Made by a program: the position numbers and the translations under genes. A stretch of 64,000 bases of DNA from Tetrahymena thermophila SB210 (Eukaryota > Ciliophora > Oligohymenophorea > Hymenostomatida > Tetrahymenidae): assembly GCF_000189635.1 (NCBI RefSeq), contig NW_002476361.1, positions 124,001 through 188,000 on the forward strand, given 5' to 3'. This document shows, piece by piece, positions 1 through 12,792 of this stretch. Position 1 is the first letter of the stretch; each line of letters begins with the position of its first letter. Under the pieces are notes generated by a model, which worked only from the letters and a program-made list of their open reading frames with translations, searched no databases and had not been told where the DNA came from.

Positions 1-2231
1 ATTGGTTTGCGATGATATCTATTTTTTGTTTATATTAGTTTTAGTTAGGCTAAGGAATGAATAGTAATAAAATATAAAAATAATAATTAGAATATTGCTA
101 AAAATAAAAATAATGTAATTTAATAAAATAAATAGGATAAATTTAATGTTTATTAGATGAAATTTAATCTATTATTTTTTGTTTATAACTAATCCGTCAT
201 TTATTTATTTATTTATTCTTTTTTTGTTATTACAATAAATTTTATTGTTTACTTTTTCCTTATAACTTAGAAACTCTCTTTAGCTAATTTACAGGTATAT
301 TATCTTTTAATTTATTAGGTGGTTATCAAATATTCACCTAAAATTTAATAAATAGTTATTTTTTGATACTTAATGTCGATATTTTAGATTTTTTTAGGTG
401 GCGTTACATGTAATTACTGCATTTTAAATGCTGAATTTGTTTTTCTTTCATTAGAATTCTGATTGACAATTTGTGTATTTAAAAAGAGTATTAACTAGAG
501 ATATCTAAAATTGTTTTGCAGGAACGTGTGAAGGATAAACGGATGGTGTTGTTTTATGGTCTAAATTTAATTATATGGGATTATACTTCTAAAATATGCA
601 TTAATAGGAATATAATTTGAATAGAATATCTGATAGAAAGCAATAGAAATATTCTTTTTTTGAAGTAGTATGTGTCAAATTTTAAATTATTTAAAAAATT
701 TATATTTATTGCGTCATTTGTAAATTTGACTTGTTTCTCAAGTATTCATACAAAATAAATTCATCTATTTTTTTTTGTTGGCTTGATATGCTTACTGATA
801 ATTTGAATTAAATAAATCTTTAATGATTATTCTAAAACATATTTAAATGGGATTCAATTGATAGTTTCTTAAAAAGCGAGTGCTAGCTCTCAAATTTAAG
901 GAGTGGTCAAAAGTGACGAAATTTAATATTAAAGGAGAAAAAAAAATTGCGTTACGATTTATTGCAAGTTAAAAAATCGAATTATTATAATATATTTATT
1001 ATTACTTGAAGGATTACCAATTTAAAAAATATGTAATATTATATGGATAGATTTTAAATCAAAGAATGCAAAAAAAAAAAATTAATATCTTTTTTCATAG
1101 GCGTCCAGAAATAAAAAAAAGCAAACAAAAGACGCATCTCAAATGTCTATATTTTTGTATATAATTATTAATACTATTTTGGTATTAAATAAAATAGCAG
1201 CGTAATAGAAATTCGTGTAAAAAAACTATGAATAAAAAGAAAAGTTCTTTTAATTAATAAAAGTTTTTATGAGCATCAATCAACTAAAATGAAAATTTAA
1301 AGTTTCATTATGTTATTCATGAAAAAAAACTCTGTTTATTGTCAAAAATTATGGAAAGCAAAACTAATTCTTTACCAAATAATTTACAAATAAATAAGCA
1401 AGCAAATTTTCTTTAGTATGCAATTAAAAAACAAAAAAAAATCAAACAGCTCAATTTTTTTTTCTTTCATAAATTTGCCTACATTGAAAATAGCATGAAA
1501 AAGTAAAACAAATACCAATTAATTTATCAGAAGTAGTGCATCAGACAAAGAGTTCGACTTTATAATTTAAATATATATTCATTCATTCATTAATTGACTG
1601 CCCACCTAATAAATTACAAGAATTTCTAAGGTGGATCAATAGCAAATAATATTAGAATCCAAAAGTAAATAGTCCTATTTAAAGAATTTTCATTTAACTC
1701 ACCTTGAAACATTAACCTCCATTCAAATACTCCCCCACATTATCATTATAAAATAAATAAATAAATACACTGTTATTGATCAGCAGGAATAAATATAAAT
1801 TAAGCTTTCTTTATTTATTGAAAGAGTAAATAAATCAATAAATAAATAAATAATTCAATAATCAATAGTATCTATCTATCTATCTATTTTTTCTCAAGCT
1901 AATTAAATCAGTCAGTCTATATTTCTTAATAGAGATACATACATACATAAAAACTATTAAAAGAATACGCTTGACAAAAAGTAAAAAAAGCAAGTAATCA
2001 AATTAAGTAATTAATAATATTGTTATAAGAATTAAAAGACATCTCATTTTAAAGAATATTTATTCTTAACTAAAAATACTTATTTATTAATTTCTTTTGC
2101 TTGCTATAGGAAATATTCCTAGCTGCTTCAGAAAGCTCGCTAACTTAACTCACATTTATAAGTGATTGAAATAGCTCATCTTAAAACAAATCTGCCCTCC
2201 TTTCTTAATACTATTTCTTCTTGTTGAAACA
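1..2231. other. Intergenic, no gene seen
   Basis: AT-rich DNA without a coding signal I can support. It holds short ATTT/AAAT and GATA-like simple repeats and long A and T runs. The last 100 bases before 2232 become richer in C and G, as expected for a 5' leader of the next gene. Confidence 0.6.
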
Positions 2232-3398
2232 ATGCAAGCACCTTCAAGTGTTATCTACCACCAACCAATCCATTTATCTAATTATGAAGATACTTCAATA
2301 CAGTAATTGCAATCATAATCATCTTCTCCTGTCTCTCTTTATGAACAGTAAAATTCTTACTAAGCTAAGCAGGTAAAGCATGTGAAAAAGAAAACTGTTA
2401 CTCGTAAGCTGAAGATGTACGGAGATTACGATGACTACGAATAGAAAAAAATTGACGAAGAAAAGGAACATACTTATAAGTATAAACGAAATTTCTCCTT
2501 CAATAGGTTTTTGAAAGCTAGATTTTTTGATGCGTTTGAATCCTTTATTCACTTCATGAAATTCGTTTATGATTACCTCTTCTGCTGTAAACTAATTTGT
2601 TTCATCCTTAGAACTGACGCAGATACTCAAAAACGCAGATTGCTTGAAAGGAAGAACCTTATTAACAAGGCTCAAATGTCCCAAGCTTTATCTTCTCCTT
2701 CTTCTTCTTCCACTTATTCTACCTCAATTATTTCTGATAACACAATTTCAAATCTAGACAAAATGGAAAACTCCATGAATAATTTCTTAAACGAAAACCC
2801 CTTACTATCTTTCAATTATGATTAATAATTAAATATGTCAACAAATTCAACTTTATCCTATTTAAAAATGTATGAAGAACATCCAAATAATCTTGTATTA
2901 GACTTAGATGAGACATTAATTCACTGCAATGAAAAGAGTCTCAACGATGATTCCTCTATTATCACTGTGTAATTCTAAAACCAGTAAAAAAACTATTACT
3001 TGCACCAAAGAGGGTATTTGCAAGAATTCCTAGAACAATGTGCTCTTAATTTCAATATATATATTTACACTGCATCTACAAGAGACTATGCTGAGGAGGT
3101 AGTTAAAATAATTGACCCTAGATCAGTGATAAAGAAAGTTTACGATCGCTCTTCATGCTTTTATGATGGCAAATAGTATTTGAAGAGCCTTAAAACATTA
3201 GGCTTAGACCTCAACCGTACTGTAATGATCGATAATAATTAAGCTTGCGTTAGTAACAACATAGAAAATGCTTTCAAAATTAAAGACTTCTTCTCAGATA
3301 AGAATGACAGGGAACTCCAAAAGTTCTAAAACATTTTGAATAAGATGTGCAAATTCACTGGGAACTTCAAAGACTTCATTCAAAGCTACTAAAGTTGA
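2232..3398 (+). CDS. FCP1/SCP-type (NLI-interacting factor-like) protein phosphatase
   Basis: Single-exon frame of 388 residues ending in TGA, with many TAA/TAG codons read as Gln. The C-terminal part from about residue 220 is a FCP1-homology (HAD) phosphatase domain: the nucleophile motif DLDETLIH starts at residue 224 (D224 and D226 form the DxDxT signature), followed by YIYTAST (the conserved Ser/Thr motif), and by MIDNN, the late acidic motif. Such enzymes remove phosphate from serine, classically on the RNA polymerase II C-terminal domain; Dullard-type members act on lipid regulators. A hydrophobic Phe/Cys-rich segment lies at about residues 109-126, so a membrane-anchored Dullard-like role is possible, but this is inference. 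A Ser-rich linker separates it from the catalytic domain. The start at 2232 is the first ATG of the frame; the nearby ATG at 2556 would remove a coding-like N-terminus. No intron is needed. Confidence 0.9.
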
Positions 3399-6292
3399 AA
3401 AATAAAAAAGCTATCAAATAATAAGTAATACAATATATATAAAAATATATAAAATAAAGACAACACTCTAATTATTGAATAGCCTTACAACTTTCTTACT
3501 TGCAACCAGCATAATTTGCTTTACTGAATGAATATATAATTTTGTTTCTCATCTTCTTATCCTCTGTTTAGTTAGTTCTATAGGATTAATTAACTAAAAT
3601 TATGCATTAGATTCTTTAAAAGAAAACGCAGCCAAAAATATTTACTGCTAAAAAATATTCAAACGTACTCTGTAAAAATAAAATTTAAAATTAAATAAGA
3701 AAGAAGAAGATTAGGGAGAAAAACTAACACTTACTCACTCACTTACCAATTGATTATTTATATGCTACTATTATATAGATACCATACATACATAACAAAT
3801 ACTAATAAAAAATAAATAAATAAATAAATCTATTTATAATCTAATAATTAGATAAAAATAACCAGTTATAATTTAATATTAGTTTAATTTATAAAATATT
3901 TTACCTTCAATTCACCATATTTATATAATAATATATATTTAAACTTACTATTTATAACGTATTTATTTAATTTCCTTAAATTTCCAATTACAAATGAATC
4001 TCAGACTTTCTCCATGTGATTATGCTAATAATAAATCTACTAAAATAATTGCTATTTATTAAATTATATCAAAGTATTTTGTGAGTCAGTATACTTATTT
4101 TCAAATTATTTCCACTTTTAATTTCAAATGCAAAAAGTATATACTTCAAAAAATTAATGTGGCTTCTATTAATTAAATAAATAAGTAATCAAATAAACAA
4201 ATAATAAAAACATTCAAATTTTATTTTCCGAAAAATCAAAGCAAATCTTTAAAACGGATATATAAATATATTCATTCTATTAGGTATTAATTTTTACGAT
4301 TCGACAAAATTAAAGATAAACAAATAAAGTTTTTAAAAGATTATTTTAATTCGCAATATCTTATGAATAATACGATTATTAATACAGTATCGCATTAGTG
4401 TGTCAATCAAAAAGTATTTGTTCCTTAAATCTGTAAAAATCAATATAAGTCAATCAATTATTATAGAAATTTATCTTACATCTGGGAGAAATTATAAATA
4501 TTACTTTCAAAATAAATCAATGCATAAATTTAAATAAGCGTCAACAAACAAACAATCTATTGAAACATGCTTGCTTCCTACTAATATAAATAATATTTCT
4601 TTTATAATATAATCATTATTTATAAAAATCTGATATTAATTGCATCTTAAAGTAAATCTAATAATATATTTATTGCTATATTCACACTCTAATATCAGTT
4701 AAAAATTTAATGTTTCGTATCCCTCCTAGATTTTCGAACTACAATAGACTTGCATGCCCCAAATATCTAAATACTCTACTCTGTTAAATTAAGTTTTGTA
4801 TTTATCTATTATTTTATTGAACCTGGTACATAATTCGTCATTTTATTAATTAATGAAAAAATTATGTTTCTTTATTATTTAAATCCTTTAATTCGAATTT
4901 ATTGTCTATATATAATACCATACGCTTCTACCACTGTTCAACTTATATAAAATTACTATGGACAAATAAGTATTTCTCAACACAAAATCTCTTTCCCATG
5001 TATTAATATTCATAAAATTTAGTTTATAATCTAAATTAAATCAAAGTTATTAATCTGTAATATAAAAGATTAACCAAAAAAATGAAAGGTTCATTTACCA
5101 TTAGTTTTACTGCTGACTATTTAAATATTATTTATCCGTTAGTTCTAGAAAAAAATTCTACCAAGATATTTAAATGTAAATATATTTTCTATTTTTAGTA
5201 CATGAAAATGATAAATTAAAATTACAAAATATTTTAAATAAACATAATTTTAGCCATTCAAAATTTGAATAGAATTTATTGGAAATTAAAAAAAAATTAA
5301 TCTAATTAGACTTAAATTTGAAACTTATTTATGAATAAAATAAAAATTAATTTATTTTAAGAATTTTTATTTGATTTTAATTTAAAATTGAAATACTTAA
5401 TTTGGCTATGTTTTAAATACTTGGTTTTGTTGGTTGTTAAAAATATATTGATAAAAAGAGTAAGTTATAATTAAAGATAAAAGCCTTTGTTTCAAAATAT
5501 TTGTTACCTTAATATTATTTAAAAAATATTTGTTTTAAGTTTTATAAAAATTATTTTATGATAAAAAATGTTAGATTTTTGTAAAAGTTAATTAAATTAT
5601 ACAAATTCTTTGAATTTTTTTATTTATTTATTAATTCTTTATTTTTTTTTATATTTAAAATATTATTTTACTTTAAATAATTATTAAAAGAATTATTTTA
5701 TAAAAAATAAATTTAAAATTAACTATAAATATTTTAGTTACTTTTTGATATTTATTTATTTAATTAAAATCCTTAGACGAAATTAAAAGTTAATTTAATT
5801 TTGATAATATGTAGTTGCTCTTTGTTTAGTCAATCATTTAGTAAATCTGATTTTGAATTTAAATATTTGAAATATTTGCAGAAATAAACACTCCTATTTT
5901 TAAAGATAATTAATCAATTAAATAATATGCTTAAAACTATAAATTCATTAGCTATGTATGACATTCAATCAATATATTTTTTAATATAAATTCATAAAAT
6001 TTTGCAGTTTAACAAAAAATTAAATGAAATGAATTTGCAAGTAAATTTTTGTTATTAATTTATTATTAGAAATAACAAGAAAAAGGGTTAATTAATAATT
6101 AAATAGAGAACATTTTTTAATATTTTAATAGTTAATAATAAGTAAAGGGAAAGATTGACTAATAGCAAAAAGACTGATAAGTATTGTTGATTCATTTCAA
6201 AACTGAAAGAAAAATAAATAAATAATTAAATTCTTTTACTAAAGAAATCTATTATTAAATAATTGCAGTTTCCTTCAACTTGATTTGATAGA
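3399..6292. other. Intergenic, no gene seen
   Basis: About 2.9 kb of AT-rich DNA. I see no frame with coding character on either strand; open frames here are what chance gives when TGA is the only stop. The stretch after about 5280 is nearly pure A/T. Confidence 0.55.
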
Positions 6293-9200
6293 ATGAAATC
6301 TTATAGCCAAAACAACATCAACATAGCTATGAATAGCTAAATTAATAATGCAAGCTAATTAAATTCTAAAGGTAAAGCCATTAATATGATATAAAAACCA
6401 CTTCGAACTGAGTGCTCTCCTAAGAATTACTCGAACAATAGCTTTACTTTAAACTAGACATAGCCCTTTTAGCTTAACGCTAAAAGAAATAGTATAGAAC
6501 CTACAAGCATATCACACAGATTAGTATAAAACTCAAAGAGAACAACACATAACAATTACAATTAAAATTAAAATTCTTCCAAAGAAAAAGAAAATATTAA
6601 TATTATTGCTCAATTCAGCTCTGTTCCATCATAAAATAGAACAAGTTAACTTTAACAAAATAGCAAAGGCTCTCAAATCCAAATATAAAATGCTTAAAAT
6701 TAAATCTTAAACAACAGTGGTTAAAAGCTATACTCTTCAAGAGTTACTACACATTAATTTGAGCAAAAGCTTATATAGTAGCAGTAACTGAATAATAGTT
6801 AAGTTTAACAGCTAAACATATAGCCCTTAGATTTTCTTGATATGTCGAAAGGAGACTTAAAATTATCTCAAGTCATTTCCCCAACTTCACTCTCAAGATT
6901 AAACTCATCAACTTCTTCCTCTTCAAAAGAGAAAATTTAATGCCAAAAAAGTCTTTCCAAAATTAACTGTAAAAATCATACCACAGTCTAGGTAAATAAA
7001 AATAATAACAAATTAATTAATATTTACTAATTTTAAAATTGAATACAAATTTAAAGAAGAAAATCAGTTAATTACTGTCTGATTTAATTTCACTCGAAAG
7101 CAAAAGCAAGAACATAAATTTAATTTAACTGCATTTTCGATAATTACTCTTTCAATAAAAATTTTTAAAATAAACTACAAAGTGAAATAATTTTTACAAT
7201 TACTGCATACTTATTGTTAATGCAATTTTAATATAATTTATATAGCCATATAAATTATATTAAGTTAAATAAAAAATTCTTTCGAAATTTAGAAAATAAA
7301 AATGATAAAAAGTTTATTAAATTAATTGTTTTATTATTTTCTGGCTTTAAATTTAATAAAATTTTTTTAGTATTTCAATATAAAAAGAATTTTATTATTT
7401 ATAAATAAATACTTTTAACAGGACATCTTTATTTATTAAGTTAAATAAAATATCAATCTATTTTTATTTAACTTATTAAATAACTAATTTCTAAAAAAAA
7501 TTGTTCTTATAAAACAAATGTTAATTAAACCATATTTAAAATTTTGTCTTTCTTTAAAGTTTTATTAAAAAAATTTTAATTTGACATAAAATAATATTCA
7601 AGAAATTACTCTGCATTTATTTATATTTTTATATAAAATTATCATAATTATAAAAATTTTTCTTTGTTTTGAAATAAATTTTTAATAATATTTTTTATAA
7701 CAAAGGCACATTATTATGTAATAGAGAATAGAGTAGTTAGTTACTTTTGTACTTAATGTTCTGTAAACTTAGTAAAAAAAGGCTTGAAACTTCATGAAAT
7801 ATTGAACTCATAGTAAAGTTAAAAAAAGCCTTTACAATAAGTCAATATTAACAATATTCAATAGAATAGCTTTAATCCAACCTCTACTCCTATGAAATTG
7901 AGTCTTGGGTAGCACAAAATGATTAATTTGAATTTTAATTAGGTTAATAATTAAAAATCTAACTAGCAAAGAAATATTTCTAATGTAACTAATTCACCTA
8001 GCTCACAGTTAGTCACTCCTAGCAGTACTTTGCTAACACCAAGATAATAAACATCTACTGCTTCTGTCAGTATATTTGAACCTTTCTCCAGTACTTAGGA
8101 AGTTAATAATCATCATTTAAATTCTTAATAATAAACACCTACTCTTAATGCATTAAATTAGAATGATGAAGATTTCGAAGAGTCTTTTGATAAAATTTTA
8201 GTTAAAAACAAAATAAAGGATTTGTAAGGGGATAAATTAAAAGTAAAAGAGTACTTAGAAGATCTGATGAATAAGTTAGATAATGTTAGAGTTTTATCTT
8301 AATAAAAGCTAGATAAAATAGAGAACAAAAAGTTACAGTTGCATGAATTCTACGAGTGCTAAAAACAAATAATTTTAGAAAAAATGCTTGAATTAATAAC
8401 AATGATTGAGCAAGAGAAATAAGTCAGCTTACAGAACATTGAATAATAAAAAGGAAATGGCATGCTGGAGTTGAATGGAATCGAGTAAAATCTTAAGCAG
8501 TAAATGAAAGATATGAAAAACATAAGATGTGATATCAAAGATAATATTAGCAATATTTTTAATAATCTTGATCTAAAGCCTTTCAAGGTGATTTACAACA
8601 AATACAACGATAAACTAGAGCAGTTTTAAGAAAGTATTAATAAAGTAGATATGTCTTATTTAAGTTACCAGATACTAAAACCAAGTAGTATTTCGACTTA
8701 CATCAGCCTTCTAACAAATAAATAAAATAATCCATTTTAATTAGAAACAAAATCAGAGATATTAAATTTCAATCTTACTCAACATTTGCAAAGCATTTTT
8801 CCTTAAAATTTATAAACAACAAACAAAAAAGAAAGATAATCGTTTGTTAATAACGATGAAAAGCTGAATGAAGATATTAAATAAAGACAGCACACTCCTT
8901 AGAGCAAATAAGAATAAACATATGGTGATATTACTCATGAAGATACACCTAGGAATAATGATAAAACAATCCAAAGCAATAAAGAATAAAATAACAGATA
9001 AAATACAAGAGAAAACCAAGTTTATGTGTCATTCAATAATAAAAATATCTTCTAGAACGACCTTGCAAACCACATTGAGACTCTTAATGATGAGCAAAAT
9101 CAAGAACCTATTCCTATGGTTTCACTGAATCTGTCAAGTAATAAATAAAGCTCAGATGATGATATACAAGGCTTTGCAAAACCCTCAGAGTAAACAAAAC

Positions 9201-10135
9201 TAAAAATTCAAAAACTTTTGAAAGAAGAATCAAAGGATAATGAAAAAGGAATATTTATTATCAAAGAAGAAGAAGCAAATAATAACAATTCATTATCTAA
9301 TTAAATTTGTTCATCATCTCACTAGCGTAACTCAAACTAATTCAACTCAGTATCATCTAATTAATATAATTCAAATTAATTTGGATCAAATTAAATGATA
9401 GATTCTCAAATCTAAAATTTTGGCTCAATTAAATAAGATTCTACTCAGCTTCCCAGCATTAATGCTCACCTTGTAAATTCCTAGAACGAATATGGGCTAA
9501 TAAATAACATTAGTAAAGAAAGTATTGACATTATTAATCTTGACACTTATAAACAAAGTACACTATTAAAGCAGACATCACCTTCAAGAAACTCTCAAAA
9601 TTCACAAAATGGAGTAAGTAAAGGAAGGTCAACCTGCAAATCCCCAAATAGCTTGAAGTATTTAGAGCTAATTGACAAAATTAATACAAATCAATTAAAT
9701 ACAAATATTTTCTATCAGACATTAATCAGAGACAACCAAATAACATCCTCTAGCTAAGACAATGCACCATCATCAACTAATACATTTGCAACATAACTCT
9801 AAAAAATGTAAATTAACAACAACAATAGCAATTATCTAGATCCTAATAAATCTTTAACATAGCAAAATAAAACAATTAGTGATTTGAATAATTCACTGAA
9901 TATATAATAAAGTCAAGTAATATTCAATGACCCTATATAAAAGTAGAGCAATAGTATTGTTGAAATTGGAAGTATTTCCCCTATCTCTGTATTGGCAACT
10001 CCTAATAGTAACTATTATATATCTTCTGCCGTAAATACTACCTAGTCTAAACGCTTGTCAAGCCCTACAATAGCTAGAACAATTACCTTACCAGGCGCAC
10101 AATAAAATCACAACTACTAGAAAAAACTATTTTGA
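6293..10135 (+). CDS. Large Gln/Asn/Ser-rich protein with Cys/His (B-box-like) cluster
   Basis: Two exons, 6293-6991 and 7706-10135, joined in phase 0; the intron starts GTAAAT and ends CAAAG, giving 1042 residues and a TGA stop. The first 215 residues are Q/N/S-rich and low in complexity. Around the splice site Cys and His residues cluster: C217, C226, H229, then C248-T-Q-C251 inside the motif YFCTQC and H263. The spacing resembles a degenerate B-box zinc finger, a fold common in large ciliate protein families, but one expected Cys is missing, so I treat this as a possibility. The middle (about 350-620) is rich in Lys/Glu/Gln with coiled-coil character; the C-terminal 400 residues are Ser/Asn-rich and probably disordered. 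The exact acceptor site is inferred from phase and from keeping the Cys-rich segment together. Function unknown; a scaffold or regulatory role is the most that can be guessed. Confidence 0.75.
6992..7705 (+). other. Intron of the Cys/His-cluster gene
   Basis: A 714-nt, very AT-rich intron by my model, long for this window. It splits the Cys/His cluster between C226/H229 and C248/C251. Smaller introns with a mini-exon cannot be excluded. Confidence 0.5.
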
Positions 10136-11297
10136 TAAAATAAATCACAAAACAAAATAGAAATAAATGAAATCATATTTATGATATAAAAATATATTAA
10201 AAATAAATCTGTAAATTTTATAAAATAAAGTAGACTTATTAAACATATTATTTTATATGCTATATATCATACATTATTATAATCTAAGCAAATCTGTCAA
10301 CACAAAACTCTTATATTTCATAGACAAAGATTAATAACAACTTATGTATATTTTTCACAGATGAATTACATACTTATTTTCATTTTCTCTTTTTTAAATA
10401 AATTAATAATATTTATCTATTTACCACAACAATTGTTATAATTCAATCTATTAGTACAATAATACTTAAAAATATGTTAAAATATACATAATATTTTGTA
10501 TTTTTATGATTATCATCACAGACCTTAATTATTCGTTCATAAAATAAATCCTTTTATTTATTAAAGATAAAAAAAATCAGTGAAAAAATAAAATAAAATT
10601 TTTTTAAAGAAAAAACGGGGGAGGGGGAGAATTAGTGAAAAATGAATGAAAATATTTTTATTATATTTTGAAATTTAAAAATTTTTGAAGTTTCCAATCT
10701 AAGACCATAAAATAGACCTCCAAATTAGAGTGGATAATTAATTCTCTTAACAAATCAGGAAGTATAAATAAATTTTTACAAAATAATTAAGGTTTATCTT
10801 ATGCTTTTATATTTATTAACAAATAACAAACTTTTTTCACAAATTATGTAAAATTAGCAAAAAATGAGGCTCAAAAAAGTGATAAAATTATGATTTTTTA
10901 TTCTTTAATATTCAAATTATGCTGAAGATAAAGTGCCTTGCCTATAGTAATAATCAATATTATAACAATTTTTGAAAATTAAAAAAAATATATTCAATTT
11001 ACTTACATACTACCAAATTATTCAAAAAGCCCTTTAAGTAGAATTATATCATTTTTCCAAAGTAAGCTGATAAAATAAAGCATGGAGAAATTTAATAAAT
11101 AATATTGAAAAATAGAACCATTTGTTTATTAAAAGTTAGTAATATTTAATGTAAAACACTTTTATTTTTTCCTCTTACTAATTTTTTTTAAATAAATATT
11201 AAATTAAGCTATTTTCTGCTTTATATACTGAAAATTGAAACCAAAAATATTATTATTAATAAAATTAAATTAATATTAAATAAATAAAAAAATAAAA
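10136..11297. other. Intergenic with isolated G-rich tract
   Basis: AT-rich spacer without a gene. At about 10605-10632 an A-run is followed by CGGGGGAGGGGGAGA, very conspicuous against the local base composition (see findings). Confidence 0.6.
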
Positions 11298-12077
11298 ATG
11301 AAAACTCTTTTAGTCATTCCCTTAATTTTTATTACACTTTTTACATCTTTAACTATTTATTTAGTTCATAGATAGAATTAATTAAAGGATTTAGGAAATA
11401 TCTTTGATGACATTAAAAATACTTTCGAAGATGTTGGGGATTCAGTGAAAAATGGTTTTGATGACCTTGGAAACGATGTTAAGCATGGCTTTGAAGATTT
11501 TGGTGGAAATGTCAAGGATACATTTGAAGATATTGGAAAAGTAGTCAAAGATACAGCTGAAGATTTTGGAGACGATGTTAAAGATACTTTTGTAGATATT
11601 GGAAAAGAAGTTAAAGATAAATCTGAAGATTTTGGTGGTGATGTTAAAGATGCATTTGTAGAATTTGGTAATGATGTGAAAAACGGATTTGAAGACTTTG
11701 GTGATAATTTTAAAGCTGTTATAAGTAAAGCTTAAGATGAGTTTAGAGTTGCTTTTGAGGAGTCTAAGGATGAATTTAAGAGTATTGTTGACTAGATTCC
11801 TGATAAAGTTAAATTATGGTTTGAAAAAACTAAAAATGGTGTTGTAATGATTGCTGGAAGGATTAAATCAGATTTACCAGACCTTTTGAATTGTGGTATT
11901 TATGTAGCAAATGTTGCTAATGCTTGTGGTGCTGCTCTTGAAGAAGATGGATTAAATTTAATATAAGACATTACTTGTATCTAAGAGGGGTTAAATTATT
12001 AACCTTGCCATGACTTATTTAATGTGGTTGTTTTAGGAAAAAATCCTAAGAAATAAGTTAAGTACTTGGTCCAGTGA
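11298..12077 (+). CDS. Secreted protein with 11-residue amphipathic repeats
   Basis: Single exon, 259 residues, stop TGA. The first 25 residues (Met-Lys, then a Leu/Ile/Phe/Thr core) are a signal peptide or signal anchor. Residues about 43-140 form eight to nine tandem 11-residue units of the pattern FG-x-DVKD-x-FED (for example FGGDVKDAFVE and FGNDVKNGFED). Glycine follows the hydrophobic residue, with alternating acidic and Lys positions. Such 11-mers give one face of an amphipathic alpha helix, as in apolipoproteins, perilipin/synuclein-like and LEA proteins. A more irregular acidic/Lys helix follows, and then a C-terminal domain with four Cys (LNCG, NACG, ITC, QPCH) that could form two disulfides. 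The nucleotide repeats are not identical, so the array is old or under selection. I do not recognise the family; binding to membranes or lipid outside the cytosol is a plausible inference. The ATG chosen gives the complete signal sequence. Confidence 0.85.
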
Positions 12078-12792
12078 TGAAAAAATAGTTAATAATTTTT
12101 TTAAATTTTTAATATTTTATCACTAGCTGAATGTTTAAATTATTAACAATAAAATTAGATTTTTCTGCTAAATTTAATTTAAAATTAATTTGTTTTGTTT
12201 TTTTTTCATAAAGTACAACTTTCAGATTAAAATTCGCTCATAAAATTAATTTTTGCATATATTATTTTAATAAAATATTAATTACATTGGAAAATTTAGT
12301 AAACCAATTTTAGAAACACTTTTGTTCATAATAAAATAAATATGAAATCAAAATAAAATGTTTAAAATTTATTGAAAAATTATATTTTAAAATTGATTTA
12401 AGTTAATGAGCATATTAATTTGAACTCAATCCTTATTTTCTTTTTTAAGTTAAGAATTATGTATTGCATTTTGCATGCATATTTCATTCAAAATGATAAA
12501 TATATAGATTTTGTATTTATGAAGAGTTGAAATTTGCCTGCTTTGGATTTAAATTTCATTTAAATAAAAGATTCTTATGGATTTTATTATGCATATTTGA
12601 TTTATAACGTTAAAATTTTATGTCATTAAAAAAAATGAATAGATAGATAGATATCCATTTATTAAAGAAAGAGATTATATATTTTAATAAATTAAAAAAT
12701 AGATTAATTAATTAGTCATTTGAATACATTCCATAATTCAAAAATTAAAAAACAAATAGAAAAGCTTATTATTTTTACCACTTAAAGAAAGA
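12078..12792. other. Intergenic spacer
   Basis: AT-rich spacer between two same-strand genes. It has a short GATA repeat near 12640 and no coding signal. Confidence 0.6.

Noticed and set aside
8868-9128. 86-residue plus-strand frame and minus-strand frames at 8359-8586 and 8810-9019
   Set aside because: Shadows of the Gln/Asn/Ser-rich gene at 6293-10135, whose own frame is interrupted only by TAA/TAG read as Gln.
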